Part shown: piece after piece, positions 13,856 through 16,170 of the stretch | Numbering within the stretch: position 1 is the stretch's first letter | Layout: each line of letters starts with the position of its first letter | Assembly (NCBI GenBank): GCA_021200895.1 | Contig: JAJQFX010000230.1 | Coordinates: forward strand, 1 to 16,170 | Direction of reading: 5' to 3' | DNA from: Clostridiales bacterium | GTDB lineage: Bacteria; Bacillota; Clostridia; Oscillospirales; Oscillospiraceae | DNA: 16,170 nt | Position numbers and translations under genes: made by a program | The notes under the pieces: generated by a model | Database searches by the model: none | What the model was told of the DNA's origin: nothing | Seen by the model: only the letters and a program-made list of their open reading frames with translations

Positions 13856-15372
13856 TGGATGAGAATGGACGGCGGAACCTATTCCGCAAGATTGGCCTTG
13901 TCCTCTGGTCCCTGGCCATGCTGGGGGCAGGGGTCGCACTGGGGATGTGGCTGACGGCAAACGCGGTCACCCCCGGCTCGGACGGGGCAGACAGCGCGCC
14001 TTACTCCAGCCTGGTGCAGGAATCAGACGGTTTGACCGCCGAAGAAGATTCTGAGGCGGCGGAGTCCTCCCTTGCGGAGGCGCAGCCGGATGAGTTGGAG
14101 GCTGACCAGGAGCCGGATACGTCCGACGCCTCTACAGAGGCCGAAAGCAGCGTTGCACCGGAGGAGCCTGAGAGCGCTCAGGAGCCGGAAACGTCTGACA
14201 CGTCCGCAGAGGCTGAAAGCAACGCCGCGCCAGAGGAGCCAGAAGCGCCCGACGCTTCCACGGCGGATGAAAGCGGTACCACACCGGAGGAGCCAGAACT
14301 CACCCGGGAGGAGGCCATCAAAGCCCAGGCCCAGGAAATCCTGGATTCCATGACGCTGACGGAGCAGGTTTACCAGATGTTCATCGTCACGCCGGAGACG
14401 CTGACAGGGGTATCCACCGCCACACAGGCGGGGGCGACTACCCAGGCGGCCCTTCAAAGCCGTCCGGTAGGCGGGCTGGTCTACTTTGCCGCCAATATCG
14501 TCACGCCGGAGCAGTGTACCACCATGATTTCCAACACGCAGTCCTACTCCAAAATCGGCCTGTTTATTACGGTGGATGAGGAAGGGGGGCGCGTTGCCCG
14601 CATTGGCAAGAACAGCGCTATGGGTACCACCACCTTCCCCAGTATGTCCGACATCGGCAGCGCCGGCGATGTCAGCAAAGCCTATGAGGTGGGCAGCACC
14701 ATTGGCACGGAAATCGCCCAATTTGGCTTCAATCTGGACTTTGCGCCGGTGGCGGATGTCAACTCCAACCCCAATAACACCGTCATCGGGGACAGGGCCT
14801 TCGGCTCTGACCCGGAGGCCGTGGCTGAGATGGTGGCGGCGGCTGTCCAGGGTTTCCGGGACAGCGGAATGCTTTGCACCCTAAAGCACTTCCCCGGCCA
14901 CGGGGATACCGCCACCGACAGTCATTACGGCTATACGGAGGTGCAGAAAACCCTCCAGGAACTGCGGAGCGTGGAGTTCCTGCCCTTCCAGGCGGGCATC
15001 GACGCCGGGGCGGACTTCGTGATGATGGGCCACATCTCCGTCCCGGAGGTGACAGGGGATGACACCCCGGCCAGCCTGTCCGCCACGATGGTCGGCATTC
15101 TGCGGGACGAACTGAACTTCCAGGGGTTGATTATCACCGATTCCATGGTGATGAACGCTATTACCGACCGGTACTCTGCCGGAGAGGCGGCAGTGCTGGC
15201 GGTGCAGGCCGGTGTTGACGTGATTCTGGAGCCGTCCAGCCTGACCGACGCGGTGCAGGGCATTTTGTCGGCGGTGGAGGATGGCACGATTTCGGAGGAA
15301 CGCATTCAGGAAAGCGTGCTGAAAATTCTGGAAACGAAAATTGAAAACGGCATCATAGCCTCAGAGTTCTGA
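13852..15372 (+). CDS. nagZ: Membrane-anchored GH3 beta-N-acetylhexosaminidase (NagZ-type)
   Basis: A 506-residue glycoside hydrolase family 3 enzyme. Residues 14-39 are a signal-anchor helix (GLVLWSLAMLGAGVALGMWL). Residues 41-153 are an acidic Glu/Ser/Pro/Ala tether containing tandem repeats. The catalytic domain begins near AQEILDSMTLTEQVYQMF. KHFPGHGDTATDSH at 345-358 is the NagZ signature carrying the Asp356-His358 acid/base dyad, and Asp430 in LIITDSM is the nucleophile. Such enzymes release terminal N-acetylglucosamine from peptidoglycan fragments or other beta-GlcNAc glycans. The Gram-negative cytosolic NagZ lacks an anchor, while Bacillus NagZ is exported, so an extracytoplasmic role is expected. 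The C-terminal second domain of the two-domain Bacillus form is absent. The start overlaps the lectin gene stop, so the pair is coexpressed. Confidence 0.93.
   Translation: MMDENGRRNLFRKIGLVLWSLAMLGAGVALGMWLTANAVTPGSDGADSAPYSSLVQESDGLTAEEDSEAAESSLAEAQPDELEADQEPDTSDASTEAESSVAPEEPESAQEPETSDTSAEAESNAAPEEPEAPDASTADESGTTPEEPELTREEAIKAQAQEILDSMTLTEQVYQMFIVTPETLTGVSTATQAGATTQAALQSRPVGGLVYFAANIVTPEQCTTMISNTQSYSKIGLFITVDEEGGRVARIGKNSAMGTTTFPSMSDIGSAGDVSKAYEVGSTIGTEIAQFGFNLDFAPVADVNSNPNNTVIGDRAFGSDPEAVAEMVAAAVQGFRDSGMLCTLKHFPGHGDTATDSHYGYTEVQKTLQELRSVEFLPFQAGIDAGADFVMMGHISVPEVTGDDTPASLSATMVGILRDELNFQGLIITDSMVMNAITDRYSAGEAAVLAVQAGVDVILEPSSLTDAVQGILSAVEDGTISEERIQESVLKILETKIENGIIASEF
14110..14304 (+). repeat. 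Tandem repeats encoding the NagZ acidic linker
   Basis: Two 24-codon units (residues 87-110 and 111-134) read EPDTSDASTEAESSVAPEEP and EPETSDTSAEAESNAAPEEP, each with four more residues. A shortened third copy (ASTADESGTTPEEPE) follows. The repeats form a wall-spanning spacer between membrane anchor and catalytic domain. Copy number is likely to vary between strains. Confidence 0.8.
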
Positions 15373-15423
15373 CGGCAGGCGCGTCCCTGCTAGCGACGGG
15401 ATAATTGTGTAGGAGGATTTGGT

Positions 15424-15973
15424 CATGGGTCAATTTGCCATAGAATGTCCGTAGTGCGGCAATTATGTCACAGCCTACAATGGGCTGCGCAGTGATTTTT
15501 GTGGCGCTGTCTGTCCTCTTCCCTCAGTTGCCGCTGTGGGTTCCACTGGCGGTTTATATTCTGCTGACCGGAGCCGCTGCCATCGGGCTGATTGCTGCGG
15601 ATACTTCGAGAGGCTATGTGCGGGGGCAGAGCCACAAGGTGGAAAGCAATACGGACTTCATGCGCTGGTTTTATGGTCAGGTAACGGCCCTCAGCAGTCA
15701 GGCGGAGGATACCGCCCTGGCTGGCGACTTGCAGCGGCTCGCTGAGGAGATACGCTACAGAGATTCCGTCAGTAGCGCAGCCACAAGGGAGTTGGAGGAT
15801 AAGCTTTACGGGAAGTCACTGCCCTCGGTTCGGCCCTCGGCGGCGGCGATACGGTGGGTGCGGGCAGATTGTGCCAGCAGCTTTCCAGAGATTTGGAGGC
15901 CCGGAACGCCTTGTGCAGGGCCTATAAGGGCCGCTGGCCGGAATCTCATCGAAGCGGCGGACAAACGACCTAA
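15424..15973 (+). pseudogene. Decayed zinc-ribbon membrane protein gene
   Basis: A good ribosome site (AGGAGG, 8 bases upstream) and an ATG open the frame MGQFAIECP, but a TAG at 15451-15453 falls inside what should be a CPxCG zinc knuckle (CP-stop-CGNYVTAYNG). Protein-like sequence then resumes in a second frame from about 15480: hydrophobic FVALSVLFPQLPLWVPLAVY, then SNTDFMRWFYGQVTAL, then LAGDLQRLAEEIRYRDSVSS up to about 15805. It moves to a third frame for EVTALGSALGGG, RLCQQLSRDLEARNALCRAY and a stop at 15971-15973. At least one nonsense change and two frame changes are needed, so this is most likely a pseudogene. The product would have been a zinc-ribbon, membrane-spanning protein with a helical tail, distantly like the lectin gene's N-terminus in plan. 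Function not recognised. Confidence 0.7.
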
Positions 15974-16100
15974 CACCTGCGCAAGGCGCACAACATTCAG
16001 CCCATCAGGGGGAGGAACGCCCTTGGTGGGCTGCTGCGATTCCTTGCAAGTTTACAGCAATATCCGCAAGCGAAGGTTGCCCAGTTTCGGAAAAATTTTC
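15974..16100. other. Intergenic remnant with a hairpin
   Basis: No convincing gene is seen. AGCCCA (15999-16004) pairs with TGGGCT (16027-16032), with AGGG/CCCT pairing possible inside, but no T run follows. One frame stays open without recognisable similarity and may be further debris of the preceding decayed gene. Confidence 0.35.
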
Positions 16101-16129
16101 TTGACAAACGACTGGCCCCGTACTATAAT
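16101..16129 (+). promoter_or_regulatory. Consensus promoter of the tRNA gene
   Basis: Perfect -35 TTGACA (16101-16106) and perfect -10 TATAAT (16124-16129) with a 17-bp spacer, typical of strong stable-RNA promoters. The tRNA begins about 20 bases after the -10. Confidence 0.92.
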
Positions 16130-16148
16130 AATACCTATTGATTGGCTT

Positions 16149-16170
16149 GGACGATTAGCTCAGCTGGCTA
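16149..16170 (+). tRNA. tRNA gene, 5' end only
   Basis: GGACGAT reads as the 5' acceptor strand, followed by T8 A9, the D-stem GCTC and the D-loop start AGCTGGCTA, a standard tRNA opening. The gene runs off the window before the anticodon, so its amino acid cannot be stated. Confidence 0.85.

Noticed and set aside
15451..15453. TAG as a pyrrolysine or other recoded codon
   Set aside because: The same gene needs two further frame changes downstream, and no recoding element or pyrrolysine gene is visible; decay is simpler.

Overview
The window looks like the chromosome of a GC-rich, endospore-forming anaerobic Firmicute, most plausibly a gut Clostridia of the Oscillospiraceae/Flavonifractor-Oscillibacter kind. 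The clues are a cotJ spore-coat locus, strong AGGAGG ribosome sites, a lipobox protein, LuxS, and GC-rich codon third positions. The species assignment is inference. No phage, insertion sequence or CRISPR array is visible.

Layout. (1) 1-1532: the end of a glutamate-synthase small-subunit-type flavoprotein, a two-way terminator, then on the minus strand cotJC (one-base frameshift) and an in-frame CotJA-CotJB fusion. (2) 1533-8362: an ester-utilisation locus. A LysR-type regulator is divergent from a GPH-family symporter, which is followed by three alpha/beta hydrolases: a cytoplasmic HGGG esterase, its lipoprotein paralogue, and a subtype-B-tannase-like enzyme. The two promoters between regulator and transporter overlap at a 16-bp near-palindrome. 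(3) 8375-9905, minus strand: a tRNA1(Val)-type methyltransferase followed by rsmI (frameshifted in a C run). (4) 10058-12740: a four-gene operon luxS - MTA/SAH nucleosidase - adenosine deaminase - NimA/PNPOx-like flavin protein, covering SAM by-product recycling and AI-2 formation. (5) 12833-15372: a translationally coupled pair, a zinc-ribbon/TM/C-type-lectin-like membrane protein and a membrane-anchored GH3 beta-N-acetylhexosaminidase (NagZ-type). (6) 15424-15973: a decayed zinc-ribbon membrane gene. (7) 16101-16170: a consensus promoter and the first bases of a tRNA.

How the parts may work together. The LysR locus reads as a catabolic unit. The lipoprotein esterase would trim an esterified substrate outside the membrane, the cation symporter would import the product, and the two cytoplasmic hydrolases would finish de-esterification under LysR control. 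Substrate is inferred: feruloyl, galloyl or acetyl esters of plant polyphenols or glycans. The lectin/NagZ pair is a candidate surface module for binding and trimming amino-sugar polymers. Two single-base C-run frameshifts in otherwise intact genes (cotJC, rsmI) suggest consensus errors. The 15.4-16.0 kb gene, with a stop inside its zinc knuckle plus two frame changes, looks truly degraded.
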